A stretch of 64,000 nt of DNA, taken from Scolanthus callimorphus (Eukaryota; Cnidaria; Anthozoa; Actiniaria; Edwardsiidae). The stretch is from assembly GCA_033964015.1 (NCBI GenBank), contig CM066920.1, forward strand, positions 8,585,912 to 8,649,911, in the 5' to 3' direction. This document shows positions 52,301-62,273 of this stretch, piece after piece (the first letter of the stretch is position 1; each line of letters begins with the position of its first letter). The notes under the pieces were generated by a model. That model was not told the DNA's origin and ran no database searches. It saw only the letters and a program-made list of their open reading frames with translations. A program made the translations under genes and the position numbers.

Positions 52301-55300
52301 AGCAGGTGCAGGCTAATTCAAAAAGGCTCCCTGGCCGTCAGCTATCCATAGGCCATCAAAAATGCTGATTTTGCACGCTTTTCCGCTTTCCAGAACCTCC
52401 GTGTTTCCGATAACAAACGCGACTACGCTAACCTGCTTTTGGTATTCTTTCTGACAGCATTTCCGAATACCTTTCAGAATCTATTTTCGTATCACTGTAT
52501 GGTAGAAGGGAGGCGAAAAGGGATTTTCGAAACTCCTGACACCGTCTTAGAACTCCTGGTGGGCGTTATGGGGTATGACACTTTTATCATTCTGCTACTG
52601 ATTTTGGAGTCGAGAATAACACTTGTGAAGTCCCCATCTAACGACATAATATCTAAGCTGGACCAAAACGAAAATGACGATTTGTTGGATGATTTTTTTT
52701 CCCTTTCTAGAGTCATTGCAACTCCCTGGTTGTGTCCTCTGATGACTTGACAAAAGTATAATTTTAAGTCTCAACATGTGGGGAAAACCGGCTTGCCCCC
52801 CCCCCCCTCCCCTCCCCCGCCAAGCAAAAACAAAGGATGACCAAGGCCCAGAGACCAAGGCCTGCCCCCCTCCAGACAAAACTGTCTAGCTACAGCCTTG
52901 AAATCTTCAACATATGTACTACCTTTTGCTTCTTCTTGCGTCGTCCTCCCTTGGATTCATCTCCTGAGTTCATCTCCACGGGTCTTGTGTTACCGCGACT
53001 GTCAGTACGAGTCAGTACCACTACCTCCTCTTCTCGTCTCCCCTTCTGGCTGTGCTCAGGAGCCACTTCCTGGGCTTCTTTGTCCTGGCGCATCTGTTCT
53101 AGCTCTGACTTCAACTTGGAAGCCTGTTCCTGAAAGGGCCGGGAAATTGGTTACCTATTATTGTTCAACAATCCAAAGTGTAACCAATGTAATCTATATG
53201 GCCCGAATGGAGGACTGCAGCCCCGTACTTTTCAAAAAATTGTCCTACATTTTCTAATAGATCGTTTTCAGTGTGAAATCAGATCTTTGCTCACTAGATT
53301 AAAATAAATTTCATTAGATGTATCTGAAAGAGGACTCCGCATACAATATTTGGTATCCGAGATATACGCATTTGAATGGTGCACCAAGATGGCAGCCAAA
53401 TTATCAGCTGTTGCAAAAGTGTACAAAAACTACAAATATTCACCCAAATTCAGCTGTAATACATAGATATTCACTTATATAACAGTCTGGAATAGTTTAG
53501 ATTGTCAAAACGATGAATTTGAAAAAAATATAGCCTCCCAAAAATCGTGACAAGTAATGCGTCTTGTTTCATTCGTATATTCAAGGCAAAATAACAGATG
53601 TTCATAAAAAAATATGGCATGGACACTCGCTAGAGGTATACAAAAAGCCTGACTATGAAATCAAAGACATAATGAGCTTTCTTTTTGCACCAATTGTTAT
53701 CCTGTAGATAAATGCCAGAGAAAGTTTCTGCAGAAAGTCCACAGGCCGTTCCCAAAGATATTATAAAGGCGCAAATGTACCCTTTCACGAGAAGCCAAAT
53801 GTAGAAATCAGTAGGCCATCTATAGCATTGCAAGATTTCAGCAATCAGAAAAGTGGCTACCAACCTCGTCTCCCATTAGCTCAGCCCTCAAAATCTTAGC
53901 TCCCATGCTATTCAAATCTGCTTCCGTTATTTTCTTTTTTGGAACTTGTTTTTGAGTTTCTTCCTTTTTTTCCTCTGCATGTTGCACCTTTTCTACCACC
54001 TCCTCCTCCTCACTTCCACTTCCACTCTCGGAACTACTCTCTGAGCTTGCGATTTCCTTGCTCTGTGTTTCCAATTTTTGTTTCTCTTTAATCGGTTCTG
54101 TATCTTTGCCAGCTGTTTTCCTCCACCCACCAGAGGACCTCCCACTCCCAGCAGGGGGCATCGTTCTTCGTTCCTCTGTTGTTGGTGTGGCGTCCCTGGT
54201 GGAATTTGATGATGAGGCAATAGAAGCAGTAGGTCGCATGAACTTTGCACCAAAAGAAGACGATGATCTAAAAAGGATAGAAATGGTAAGCAGAAATGTA
54301 GTGGTTGTTTAGATGTCAATTAACATTTGTGGATGCAAAAAGGTTTAACATGTGTTGCTCTTATGGGAGAGATTTTGTGACCTCCCCTCCCCTCCCCTTA
54401 AAAAGTACTTCAGTTTCTTTGACAAAGGAAAAGGGCGCTGTAGTATTCTAGGCAGTGTTAATTCATAGGTTGCAAGTCGTACCTCTCACATCATAAAGAC
54501 ATCAGAGCTATGATCATTTATTCTGGTGTTACATGTCTGGAGGATGACAGAGCAGATTTTAGATGACCGTTGAAAGTAAGTCAGCGTCTCTATTGGCAGA
54601 GAGCAAAGTATTTCACTTTTCAACGAAATTGCGAACTAAATCAAAATGTGCCATTGTTCACAACATGACTAAACGCAAGTCTGACTTGCTTCACCTCCTG
54701 ATTGGTTTGTTGTTGAATGACTTCCACTTCTGATTGGCTAGTGGTTTTTGCATTTAGTTTTCAATAGTCATCTGAAATCTGCTGTATCGTCTAAGTGTTT
54801 TAGCTCAATTGGCAGTAGCAGAGGTTTGAGACCATATCACTCAATTTAAACAGCTTCAATCAGCCTACGGCAACATAACGATTCAGAGAAAGCATCCATT
54901 TCCATCCGCTGATTTAGAGAATGTAGTGCAACATTTTCGATTGAATTTAGTAAATCAAGTGTTAAACTTTAATTGTTGGTAGATAGTTATTTCGAGATTT
55001 CATTATGTAATAAAGGTGTGGTTGTTAAGTGCTCTTTGACCAACTTTAGAAATTGTAGCTTACCTTGATGTTGAATCATCATCACCAGGCTTCATGAACA
55101 TGCTCCTTCTGCTACTACTCGATGTTTTCTCTTGCTCTCTACGCCCAGTGTCCTCCCTTCTCTCCTTTATTCCAACATCTCTATCTTTATTTCTGTGTCT
55201 TTCTTGATCATCCCTTCTCCCCCTCTCTACATGTCGGCTTTCTCTATTATCCCTCCCCCCTCTATCTACATCATTCTCCTGATCATCCCTTCTCCCCCTC

Positions 55301-58300
55301 TCTAAGTGTCTCTCGTATTTATCCTTGTCATCTTTGTCAGGTCTTTCATCATGTCTGTCTCTGTATCTGTCATGTCTGATTCTTTCTCTTTCAGGGTTTC
55401 TGTTTCTATCAGGAGAGCACTTCTCATCTCTATGTGTGGATCTGTCTTTCATCCACCTCGAGGATCTTCCTCTGTCTTCCCAAGGGGACCTACAATTAGA
55501 TCAACATTTTAAATCTAATCAATCCTGAGTAAGAAATGACAGCTGAAATTCAGGCCAATTATTTCTGAACTGCCAAATACTATGCATGACTCTGCAAACC
55601 ATGGCAACACTCCGATTTTTGGCCCGCCGCCTTGAAAATAAATACAAATATACCTTTCTTCAACCTCTTGTATCAGACCTTGAAGCCTTTTCAGTGACTA
55701 AATGAGAAAAAAAGCATAGAACATTAGATTGTGGATCTCCTGTCTCATTTGTATGACTATGGCTGGTAGTTTCCATCAAACAATATTTTACCCCCCATCT
55801 GTCTTCAACAACTTCCTCCAGTGGTCTTCCCTCTTCTTCTGCTTGTGTTTTGGATCTGTGGAGAGCTTTCTTCAAAAATCCAAGATCATATGTAACTGCA
55901 AGGTAAGAACAAGTAAGGCAGTGATTACATGAGACTCATACGGGAGGGTTCATACGGGTCTCATGTAATCACCACCTTTTTGATTGTGTTAACATGAGAA
56001 CAGTACAGACTCAAAAGTTGTTTGTGTCCGGTCAGAACAAAAGTCCTGAACTTGTGCCGGTCAGGACTTTTTTCAGACTGGCCTCATGTAAATGCATGTA
56101 AAGAAATTTTTTTAGATCACTCTGAGTTCGTACCAGTCTCATGTAACACCGCCTAAGACATGAAGTTTACATACTATCAACAGATGGATTTGAAAAAATC
56201 TCTCCTTTGCTGTGGAACATTTGGGTGGCCACTATGCTACCTGTTAAGATACCATTCATAAAACTCTTCATTTAACATTTTACTTGGTGGTGCTCATACA
56301 TTAATAGGTCTAATAATATGGATGCAAAAATTTCTCGATTCTGATTGGTCGAGAGCAGTGCAATTACAAAAGTAATTTGCACTCCAAAAAGTAATTGCAC
56401 TCAAATGAGTGCAGGTATTTCATGAAGCTGATTGGCTAAATAAACAATGGGTTTTGCTAACGAGCCAATCAAATGCGCGCTAGCTGTCACGCCACTCGAT
56501 CTGTTTGAGCCTTGTCAACAAGATGGGAGATCGATAGATGGCTTTGGATGGAGGGAGAAATTCGGTTCCTTTTCATGAAAATCATCTTCCGAAACCCTTG
56601 GCAAGCAAAATGTGAATTCCTTATGGAATTGAGCAAGACTTGTTTTAGTTTTCATTCTTTGTTATGGAAGGATATGAAGGGAAATCTTCGTTGACTGTGA
56701 ATCTAGCGGCGGGAAATGCCAGCGATGAAAATGCACTTACAAGAACACATGCGATACGGACAGTTTTCCGGATCAAATTCCTGTCAATCTTGGTTGTTTA
56801 GCTGTTACAAGAAAGTTTACACAAGAGAATACTTCAGGTATGTCTTCTGTGGAAGTTTACCTAGCTATGTTCACCTTTCTGGACAATATTCTGCCTGTTT
56901 TTGGTGACCGAAAATGCACAAGCAACTAAGCTTTGAAAAGCAATTCAAACTGAAAGAAACCAACCAATTAATTAATACAGACTCTCTTATGTTATTTTAC
57001 CTTGGAATCTGAAATAAAGTTTATGATTGTCAAAACAGAATTCCACCTGCTTCTAGCATAAAATAAATTTGTTGTGTCAAGTATATTTATGTCAAGATAG
57101 GTTTTGTAAACTTTGCTCGCTTGTCTCGCACGCGTTCAGTGCATTTGTGGCCGCTGCAAATAAGGTCTTTCTCTGAAAATTTTTGCATCCACATTATTAA
57201 TAAGTAATCATACGACTATTCTCGTTCAATTTGGGATTAATTACACTCGTGAGTTTTTCAAAAAGCTCAAATTGCACTCGCCCTAACGGGCTCGTGCAAT
57301 TTCGATACTTTTTGAAAAACTCACTCGTGCAATTAATCCCAAATTGAACTCGAAGTCGTATGATTACCTATACTAATAGTGAGCATAATGTTCACCTGCT
57401 GAGGTGGAAGCAGCTTCAGATGGCTTTCTCTCAGAAGGAAGGCCTGTGCCACCCTCTTTCCAGTAAGGGTTGAGTTCTTTAGAATGTTGTCCAGGCTACA
57501 AATAAAAGATTTAAAGGAAGAAATTACGATTTAAAAAAAGGAAGAGGAATTGAGTATAGTTCTCCAATTTTTTCATTTCTTTGCCTTGATAAAATAAATG
57601 GCAGCTGTCCTTCAAGTCATCAGGAATTTACAAGAAAAAAAAAAGAAACACCTGTTGAGAAACCAGGTATGGAATTCCAGGGTGTAACAATAAATTCCAG
57701 GCTGGAATATGTAAAACTAAATTCTTACCATATCTAGACAAGAAAGCTTTTTTATTCTCTCTTCTTCCTTTTCTTCTTTTGTTTTGTCTGGTTCTCTTTC
57801 AGGTTGTGATCGTTTGGAACTTGAGGAGAAAGTTGGCAACAACATCCAGCTGTCTCTCTGAAATAACAATTTTTTTATCACTTTCAAATATTCATGTGTA
57901 GTAGCCTGAGTAAACATTCTGAGTATGGGGTTTGGATTCTTTAGAGGGTGATCTTGATCTGCACTACGATTTGAGGGAGATTGGTATCTTTTAGGGCCAA
58001 AATATGTGTCCAAATTGTCTCATGATGCAGCTTCTAAAAACGGTTTAAGAAAGAGAGATTACTCGACAAGAAGACAATAAATTAGACAACATTAAAGGCA
58101 GAACTTTAATCACACTGAAATTTCTTGATGGGTATCTTTATTAGGGTAGCAAATTATTTGAGCCATGCCCTTTTTGGTATCTTTTAGGGGTGAAACTGAA
58201 AATTCCCGATGATCATCCCAGGCCAAAAACATATGGGAGTCCCCCCCTGGAGGTTCCCTATGTGAAAAAGATGTCTGCACTTTCATACAGATGTGGGACC

Positions 58301-61300
58301 TCTCCTATCAAATTTTCAAATTTTTATTTGAAACATATTTGTTTTCAGAGTTTGCCCAAAGAGCAACTATGCTCACCAGGGTAGTTGCAACCAATACAGT
58401 TGCAATTTCAAGCAAGGAAACAATATTCTGAGGGAATGCTACTCTGACTTAGACGTACTTGAACTGGAGGAGCTGTTGTTTGAGCCGTTTTGTCATCCTC
58501 CATTTCCTCACTCCCCTTTACAACCCATTCCTCTTCAGATTCCTAGGGATTCAACAATATTCAACAGGCAGAGCGGAAATGACCTGCTTAGACCACTAAA
58601 TTTCAAATAATAAGGACAGGTTAACTCAGATAAGCTTGATTTTTTGCATACAGACTCCTTGCCTGATTAAAAACAAAATATCAAAAATGACTTTTTTCTA
58701 ATGGATCCGTCTTTGAGATATTAAGCTTTAAACATTGGTTTCTGTGCCATTTTATGGGAGAATTAGTACTTTGATCAGGAATTATGCAAACTTTGCTCAA
58801 TCATATCTAAAATTCATATTCTTCAATTTTCTCTTTGTATACGGAATCTTGAGCTTATATATTGAAATATGGCAAAGTTGGACATTTCATTTTTGGTCAT
58901 TTCCGCTCTGTCTATTCAACAATATATATTTCTCTATGAATGCAATGAATAGGTAATGAAAAGAGAAACGGTTTCCTGTATGGGCAAAAGGGCCTGGACC
59001 TTAATGTACCGATATGGTAATTTAGTATAAACCAACTAATGGTCTATTATAAATCCTGCATTCTGATTGGCTGAGCTACTAATGGTCTATTAGTGATAGA
59101 CCGTACCTGACAAAACCACCACCGTTCTTTGCAAGAAAACTTGATTTTTTCAACATAAAATAATGGTATTCATTGCCAAAACCGACCAACTAGTTGGTTT
59201 ATACTAAAACAATTAGACCTCTCGTCCTCATGTGCTATGATATCAATAGACCATTCGGCCTTCGGCCTCATGGTCTATTCATCATAGCACATTTGGCCTC
59301 GAGGTCTAATTGTTAAATATGCTAATGAGTGAGTTGTTTGTAAATGGCTGTTGTTCAGTTTTCCACCATTGTGGGTACTTGCTTTGTATACAGTCAGTTT
59401 TAATTTAATTTAATTCCAACAGTCAAATTAACAGTGTTATTTCATAATACATTATATCATGATACATATGCCATGTAGAATTTTGTATCAGAGTAATAAA
59501 GTATTGGATGTTGGGCGAGGACCCGATCACCGCAATATTATGTTGCGATTTGTTGTTACTGAGGACATTAAGGAAATTAAGCTTCTTAATACTGATACTT
59601 CTTTTTCTTTTTTGAAAATCTGTGGTTCCAGAAAATATCCATGCCCCACCACTCTGGAATTTCCAAAGGAAAATACAGTATTTGTATTGAAAAAAAATCA
59701 GGAAATTGCAGATACACGCTGGCGCCAACCACCCCCCAAAATGCTTCATCCAAACTTTGACTCTACACAACTTTCCATCCCAAGTGGCTATTTTGATCAA
59801 ATTTGGTACATAGGATGACATCACAACGACAAATATTTTCCATTACTTTTGACGTCACTATGATGTTTTGTGACGTCACCAGAGATTGCGCAATCGTTTG
59901 ATCATTTTTATGAATTGGAATATGCACTATTTCTGTAATGACGATGATACACCTCAGCAAGAGATGTTGAAAACCGAAAACTGTTTGTTGAAAGCATAAA
60001 AACCTAAATATTTTGTTACAGTAACAAATGTATGGTAAAACAAACTTACTGGTAATTTTTTTCGAGTATTTCGTCAATTGAACTGATTTCTGTTGTTAGG
60101 TGCTAAGTAAAATGGTATCTAAAATCGTATGATTTTAAAATTTTGAATTTCGTCTTTAGAGCGAAGATATAAAGCGTTGTTAGATTGTAAGGTCATAATC
60201 TATGACGTCATGAGTTTACATTTTTGGATTTTAAACACGGAAAATAGATGATCGAGAATGGAAATGATTGCAATTCTTTTGTAGTCAACTAGTATAACTT
60301 ATATACTAAGATATTTGACTGTGGAATGACATTACCCTACAAAAATTAATTATTTTGTAATTGTTTCAATTATTAAGGTAGATCCAACCTTAAACGAATC
60401 ATTAAAAAATCATAACTCAGCTAATATAAACCCAAAATGCAAACGGTTTTCGATTTTCAGCTTCTCTTGTTATAATCTATCATTGCCGCTAGAAAAAGCA
60501 AGCAGATTCGACATAATAAAAAATAGTCCAATAATTACGTCATCCCCAGTGGTGTCACAAACACCATGGTGACCACTCAATAGGTGAAAAATGTGTGTCT
60601 TCATAATGTTATCCAATGTACGAAGCTTGGTAAAAATAGACACAAAGGGTAGAAAGTTATGTCGAGAATTGATTTTTGCCCAAGTTTTGATGACTCATTT
60701 AGGGGGGTGGTTGGTCCCAGCGTGATATGTAATCCAGAATAGTTTTTGCATAAAAAATTATTTGTGCCCTCTGTCAAATATATGCAGGAATTTTCTCTTA
60801 CAGATTCAGAACTTTCCATCTCCACATCACCATTTCCTCCTTTCTCTTTTTTGTCTTTCTTCTTGTGTTTCTTAGACTTCTTATCCTTGTTTCTCTTTTC
60901 TTTTTTGTGCTTCCTCTTTTTGGATGATTTGGTCTAATAAGGAAATACAAAATACAACTTTTGCAATTATTTCTAACAAGCTCAACACATCAAATTTTGC
61001 TCACATATGGAAGGATGTGTCTGTGCAGAAAACAAGATTATTGGAGTTTAAATGACCATATTTGGGATGTGCATCAAAATGCTGAATAACAATAAAGAGA
61101 AGCACCTCTCAAGCACCACCATCTTCACTACACCGGCTAAATTTGAAAATGCAGGCTACATGTTTTAGCATGGAAGGTGAAATGGAACTCTTTGAAAATG
61201 AGGACATTATGTTGCATGGCTGCCAGGGGTTTATAACCACAGGCCCTTGTTTTTCTTTTTGCCGCATCCACTAAGCTGACATTTTTGTGCATTTTCAAAT

Positions 61301-62001
61301 TTAGCAGGCATAGTGTAGATGGAAAACTTTTGTTCCCTTTTCGGGTTGCGGCATAGTGTGGACAGAAAATCCCATATAACATAATGCAAGCCTGCATTTG
61401 GGTTGTAATTTATAGCAATAAGATGAATTCTGATCTCATGTGAACTGCTCTACTAGGATGGAAGATTTCCAGTGCTCAACTTTTGCTGTAGTCAACTAGT
61501 CCTGGACAAGAAAGAAATATTTCTATTACTTGTCTCAGGACTAGCAATGATTTCATATGAAAATCGTTTCTAGTCCTGTAAACCATTAATTGTATGCTTG
61601 TGCAATTTGTTGTCGGAATATATTTCCACTTTGTCTGAGTACCAGTGAGCTGGATATCATTGTTGTTTTTGTCGGTCGAGCACTGATCTCTCACCTTCCC
61701 ATCATTATCACCGGTGATCCTTGCATCAACTGAAGGCAGCATCCATGTGTCTTCGCCTGTTGCTTTTCGCTTCTCTTTTCGTCGTTCTTCGCGCTCATAA
61801 TCATCTTTCGCCTTTAGAGAGTGGGTAGAAATAACTTCAATAAACACCTTACTCTACCTACAATCTTTGATTCATGCGCACTTGTTGTTCCTGAGATTGT
61901 TTTTTACTTACTTTTTGAAGTATTTGTTCTTTTGCCTTTCGTTTCAGTTCTTTTTGCGCGTTTATTTGCGTCTGTGAAACGAATTTCACAGGGGCCGCCA
62001 T
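43359..62001 (-). CDS. CWF19L2: CWF19-like protein 2, spliceosome-associated (19 exons, intact)
   Basis: Exons (minus): 62001-61912, 61811-61695, 60933-60802, 58542-58459, 57857-57729, 57495-57396, 55895-55792, 55697-55654, 55489-55064, 54267-53865, 53129-52923, 52018-51881, 50341-50224, 47730-47636, 46713-46597, 45380-45342, 45041-44925, 43786-43604, 43514-43359. All phases agree; 932 aa against about 894 in human. It acts in the nucleus with late spliceosomes and lariat debranching. Visible parts: [10 protein letters not shown], lysine-rich tracts, [14 protein letters not shown], an Arg/Asp/Glu-rich repeat region in exon 9, [19 protein letters not shown], then the CwfJ/HIT-like domain ([34 protein letters not shown]) and the CwfJ tail ([41 protein letters not shown]). 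The start ATG sits in CAAGATGGCGGCC; an in-frame ATG ten codons upstream is weaker. Confidence 0.97.
43840..44510. repeat. 21-bp minisatellite in the CWF19L2 intron before exon 18
   Basis: The unit CATTATCATACTATGTCAGCA (21 bp, written once) repeats about 15 times at 44160-44450. A few diverged units lie at 43840-43925. The array is split by an inserted element at 43924-44166. The + strand open frames over it are repeat artefacts. Confidence 0.95.
43924..44166. mobile_element. hAT-like MITE inserted in the 21-bp array
   Basis: The left end GTAGCCAGGGGGG and the right end CCTGGCTACGGGCCTG are inverted. The same termini occur at 49990-50152 and one end at 62786. It interrupts the minisatellite, so it is younger than the array. 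Confidence 0.7.
44554..44887 (+). mobile_element. Palindromic element family A, copy 2
   Basis: It runs from TATATAGAGGATATTACACGG to CACTCGTGTCTATATAATAA. The inner inverted repeat of about 145 bp runs from TTACACGGTGG to its near-complement at about 44700. It is nearly identical to 51261-51594 and to the reverse of 16311-16629. Confidence 0.9.
45416..45592. mobile_element. Possible MITE fragment next to the 112-bp array
   Basis: GGGGCCAGGGGGGAGTACTC on the left and ATCTGGATCCGCCACTG on the right resemble the ends of hAT-like elements (GGATCTGCCACTG also occurs near 62900). The boundaries are unclear. Confidence 0.35.
45583..46596. repeat. Nine-copy 112-113 bp tandem array starting at the exon 15 splice donor
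   Basis: Units begin CCGCCACTGGAACGATCGAG near 45583, 45695, 45807, 45919, 46032, 46144, 46257, 46370 and 46483. The last unit ends at 46596, the first intron base after CWF19L2 exon 15. Read on the gene strand, every unit therefore begins GTTAGTCATTAGACAGTAG, identical to the true donor sequence. Confidence 0.95.
46838..47017. mobile_element. MITE family B, copy 1
   Basis: The ends AGAGCAGATTTCGTATGACT and AGTCATGCGAAATCTGCTCT form an inverted pair (one mismatch). The centre is CG-rich with repeated ACCGCGAC words. A related copy lies at 54549-54786. Confidence 0.75.
47935..49701. mobile_element. 1.77-kb fold-back element with TTAA target duplication
   Basis: The left arm (47935 to about 48780) is the near-perfect reverse complement of the right arm (about 48864-49701), with a loop of about 85 bp. 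The termini GGTGACTCATTCGAAATTC are flanked by TTAA (47931-47934 and 49702-49705). Short open frames such as 48077-48346 show no recognised domain. It lies in the CWF19L2 intron between exons 14 and 13. Confidence 0.92.
49990..50152. mobile_element. hAT-like MITE (CAGGGGCGTAGCCAGG ends)
   Basis: The termini CAGGGGCGTAGCCAGG and CCTGGCTACGCCCCTG are exact inverted repeats, 163 bp in all. ATATG is present on both flanks. Confidence 0.85.
50396..50632. mobile_element. Possible MITE with GGGGCGG-type inverted ends
   Basis: CCAATTTTTGGGGCGGATGC on the left and GCACCCCCGCCCCAAAAATA on the right are imperfect complements. The interior repeats GGTACCTTTAGGGG-like words. Confidence 0.45.
50880..51035. 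repeat. CAT/CAC-rich microsatellite
   Basis: ATC/CAT trinucleotide runs with a duplicated segment CACTCCCTC..CATCATCATC. A similar stretch with a direct duplication of about 57 bp lies at 51640-51730. Confidence 0.8.
51046..51611. mobile_element. Larger inverted-repeat unit enclosing family A copy 3
   Basis: CAGGCTCGTAACATGGT (51046-51062) is the exact reverse complement of ACCATGTTACGAGCCTG (51595-51611). The family A element fills its right part, so one inserted into the other or they move together. Confidence 0.65.
51261..51594 (+). mobile_element. Palindromic element family A, copy 3
   Basis: Nearly identical to copy 2 over 334 bp, in the same orientation. It starts TATATAGAGGATATTACACGG and ends with the TCTATATAATAAA motif. 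Confidence 0.9.
54549..54786. mobile_element. MITE family B, copy 2
   Basis: The ends AGAGCAGATTTTAGATGACC and GTCATCTGAAATCTGCTGT are inverted. The following segment 54862-54975 matches 47133-47250, which follows family B copy 1. Confidence 0.7.
56311..57199. mobile_element. 889-bp inverted-repeat element in the CWF19L2 intron before exon 7
   Basis: TAATAATATGGATGCAAAAA at the left and TTTTTGCATCCACATTATTA at the right are inverted, with one mismatch. The interior has several short open frames (56512-56694, 56716-56907) with no recognised domain. Confidence 0.75.
57205..57366. mobile_element. 162-bp palindromic MITE
   Basis: TAATCATACGAC and GTCGTATGATTA bound almost perfectly complementary arms that share CAATTTGGGATTAATT. 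It abuts the 889-bp element. Confidence 0.85.
59021..59320. mobile_element. Composite palindromic MITE, copy 1
   Basis: The first palindrome runs from TTTAGTATAAACCAACTAAT to TAGTTGGTTTATACTAAAA. A second palindrome directly follows, from CAATTAGACCTC to GAGGTCTAATTG. The same pair recurs at 62492-62763. It lies in a CWF19L2 intron. Confidence 0.85.
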
Positions 62002-62273
62002 CTTGGTTTCTTCTTCTGGGAAGTGCCGCATAATACAGTGGGCTCATGTCACAGGGTACCCAAAATACAAAAAAGAAAATAATTCAAAACACCAAAACAC
62101 GTACTTATAAAACTTGTACTTACGTTTTTTTCGCCTATAGATGCTCTAGTAATATCTGCCTCATCCCATAGTCCTCATTCCATATTTTATGGCACAAAAA
62201 GCGCAAAAATAAAGTTATTTACAAATCACTGGGTAAATCTGCTGACCACTTTTAACGTGGGCGCGCATTCAAA
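62002..62273. promoter_or_regulatory. Bidirectional promoter of CWF19L2 and the POT1-like gene
   Basis: Only 272 bp separate the opposed start codons. Both ATGs lie in a YY1-type word: CAAGATGGCGGCC for CWF19L2 and CAAAATGGCGGG for POT1. A GGGCGCGC stretch precedes the POT1 start and no TATA box was seen. Shared control is inferred. Confidence 0.6.

Noticed and set aside
52439..52750. 103-codon + strand frame in a CWF19L2 intron
   Set aside because: No domain, no splice context and no similarity I recognise.
56512..56907. Possible small genes inside the 889-bp inverted-repeat element
   Set aside because: Two frames of about 60 codons with no shared family motif; more likely non-coding interior or transposase debris.
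59459..59818. 119-codon + strand frame, with an overlapping 133-codon minus frame
   Set aside because: Both lie within a CWF19L2 intron, neither has a recognised domain, and openness on both strands suggests chance or repeat-derived sequence.
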